14,552 bases of DNA from NCBI GenBank assembly GCA_016294985.1, contig JAECRW010000025.1, positions 1 to 14,552 of the forward strand, given 5' to 3'. Positions 13,163-14,552 of the stretch are shown here, piece after piece; positions within the stretch are counted from its first letter, which is position 1, and every line of letters begins with the position of its first letter. The notes beneath the pieces were generated by a model that saw only the letters and a list, made by a program, of their open reading frames with translations, had not been told where the DNA came from and made no database searches. The position numbers and the translations under genes were made by a program. Source of the DNA: Candidatus Sifarchaeum marinoarchaea. Lineage in GTDB: Archaea > Asgardarchaeota > Sifarchaeia > Borrarchaeales > Borrarchaeaceae.

Positions 13163-14552
13163 ATGCTACCTGGAACTGAGATTAATTTGTTTCAATTACC
13201 GTTTGTCCCCTCAGTTACGATTGGACCGATGTTAATAGCACTACTACTCCCACCGAGTGCTGCTGTGTTCATATTATTGACACTAGCCGCTGGAAAAAAC
13301 CTTGGACTAAAAGGAGCAGGCATTCTCTCGTCAGTAGCATTAGGGACATCCGCTCTCATCCTTTTTAGAGTACTCCTTCTAGTGATGGAAAAAGGAACAG
13401 CAGTCTATGAGCGATATTCCTGGTTTTCAGTTGGAGATATCGTGATTGAATTCAGTCTTCTATCTGATTTTTTTAACTTACCGCTTTCCTTAGCTATTAT
13501 ATCTCTTGCAACAGCATCGTCCATTTATTCGATAGAATATATCAAAGAAAAACATGATTTTGAATTGTATTTCTTTAACTTACTTCTGTTTGCCACTGGA
13601 ATGTTAGGAGTTACCCTTGCAACAAATTTAATCCAATTTTACATCTTTTTTGAGGGAATGAACATTCCAGCCTTTTTTCTAGTCAGCGGATGGGGAACCA
13701 AAAAAGGGAAAACTATTGCCCTGAAATACATTCTTTATGTCGTTTTTGGGGCATTATGCTTGTTAGCCGGAATTGTATGGGTTTATAGCCTTACCAATTC
13801 ATTTGGAATTCATGATATTCCGGCTAAATTATCTGTCATTCAGTATCAGGGAGATAACGTTAATTTAATTAGAACAGTTGCACTATTAATTTCAGTTGGC
13901 TTTGGAATAAAGATGGGAATGTTTCCAATGCATTCATGGCTTCCTGATTTTCATGGGGAGGCACCTGTCCCTATCCACGCATTATTAAGTGCGGTAATGA
14001 TCAAAACGGGGGCATACGGTTTAGTTAGGGTCACTTATTTCTTCTTTCCCCAGGTTATATTAGATGCCTCCTTTATCCTTGCTGTGTTGGGCCTTATTTC
14101 GATGTTGTGGGGGGCAGGGATGGCCTTAGTCCAAGTAGATTTCAAGAGAGTTCTTGCATATAGTTCAGTAAATCAAATAGGGTACATTTTATTGGGATTA
14201 AGCACTGCAACACCAGCTGGTATTGCCGGTGGGCTATTTCATATGCTAACGCATGGATTAGCTAAGGGTATTCTCCTCTACTGTGCGGGTAGTCTGGTTC
14301 ATTCAGCTGGCACAAAATATATTCCTAAGCTGGGCGGTGTCGCACGCAAAATGCCGGTTACTGCAACGGTCGCTCTAATTGGTGCTTTAGCTATTGCAGG
14401 AACACCACCTTTGGCAACGTTTCCCAGTGAATTTTTGATCTTTGCTGGGACTTTTCAAGCCGGATATCTGATTATTGCAGTAATTGGCGTTTGTTCTACT
14501 GCCCTTACAGCTGGTTATTACCTTTGGACTATAAAAAGGATGTTCTTTGGCC
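13163..14552 (+). CDS. Second NuoM-type antiporter-like subunit, cut by the window end
   Basis: Partial: 463 complete codons, open to the right edge. ATG immediately follows the nuoM stop; GGAGG at 13151-13155 is 7 nt upstream. The same family landmarks are all present: Glu164 in FYIFFEGMNIPAFFL, Lys250 in VGFGIKMGMFPMHSWLPD, Lys281 in VMIKTGAYGLVR, His360, His364 and Lys368 in HMLTHGLAKGILLYCAG, and Glu423 in FPSEFLIFAG. Canonical NuoL and NuoN carry lysine at that last position, so this is a second M-type (MrpD-like) subunit placed where NuoL is often found. It differs widely from the preceding nuoM product, so it is an old paralogue, not a fresh copy. The likely missing end is a final one or two helices. 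Confidence 0.9.
   Translation, partial: MLPGTEINLFQLPFVPSVTIGPMLIALLLPPSAAVFILLTLAAGKNLGLKGAGILSSVALGTSALILFRVLLLVMEKGTAVYERYSWFSVGDIVIEFSLLSDFFNLPLSLAIISLATASSIYSIEYIKEKHDFELYFFNLLLFATGMLGVTLATNLIQFYIFFEGMNIPAFFLVSGWGTKKGKTIALKYILYVVFGALCLLAGIVWVYSLTNSFGIHDIPAKLSVIQYQGDNVNLIRTVALLISVGFGIKMGMFPMHSWLPDFHGEAPVPIHALLSAVMIKTGAYGLVRVTYFFFPQVILDASFILAVLGLISMLWGAGMALVQVDFKRVLAYSSVNQIGYILLGLSTATPAGIAGGLFHMLTHGLAKGILLYCAGSLVHSAGTKYIPKLGGVARKMPVTATVALIGALAIAGTPPLATFPSEFLIFAGTFQAGYLIIAVIGVCSTALTAGYYLWTIKRMFFG

Noticed and set aside
1..14552. CRISPR arrays, insertion sequences, rRNA or tRNA genes
   Set aside because: No regularly spaced repeats, transposase-like frames, terminal inverted repeats or RNA gene cores were seen by eye.

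Overview
The window reads as part of an archaeal chromosome. Supporting signs are A/V-type ATPase membrane subunits instead of an F-type operon, TATA/BRE-like promoters of the TTTAAATA and TTTAAAAA kind, GGTGA- and GGAGG-type ribosome sites, GTG and TTG starts, and a ferredoxin-type complex I operon with no NuoE/F/G in view. The sequence alone does not fix the lineage; an uncultured anaerobic archaeon such as a Bathyarchaeia-, Thermoplasmatota- or Asgard-like organism is a guess.

Layout. (1) 42-1949: a fused membrane heterodisulfide-reductase-type protein, with an HdrE/DsrM-like haem b membrane domain joined to an HdrD/DsrK-like domain with two [4Fe-4S] motifs and two CCG domains. (2) 1950-2217: an intergenic stretch with a TATA box for the next operon and a possible 49-residue antisense ORF. 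(3) 2218-5767: A/V-type ATPase subunits I, C and K, with no other ATPase subunits. (4) 5849-6109, minus strand: an AtpZ/AtpI-like two-helix membrane protein convergent with subunit K. (5) 6207-6690: a badly broken pseudogene of the N-terminal half of a group-4 [NiFe]-hydrogenase-type large subunit (NuoD superfamily). (6) 6779 to the right edge: a tight operon nuoA-B-C-D-H-I-J-K-M followed by a second NuoM-type antiporter subunit cut off by the window end.

How the genes fit together. The nuo genes encode the Q-module (B, C, D, I) and membrane arm (A, H, J, K, M, M-like) of an ion-pumping complex that probably takes electrons from ferredoxin or an unknown partner and passes them to a membrane carrier. 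The HdrE-HdrD fusion is a plausible terminal oxidoreductase draining that carrier to a disulfide or sulfur acceptor. The ATPase would use the resulting ion gradient. This flow is inferred from families and proximity.

Most unusual: the multiply frameshifted hydrogenase-like pseudogene just upstream of an intact complex I operon; a perfect 41-bp tandem duplication at the nuoH/nuoI junction that leaves a decoy start and a mini-ORF ending in TGATG at the real nuoI start; an in-frame 27-bp repeat inside nuoI; an AtpZ-like gene beside an A-type ATPase; and two consecutive NuoM-type subunits.
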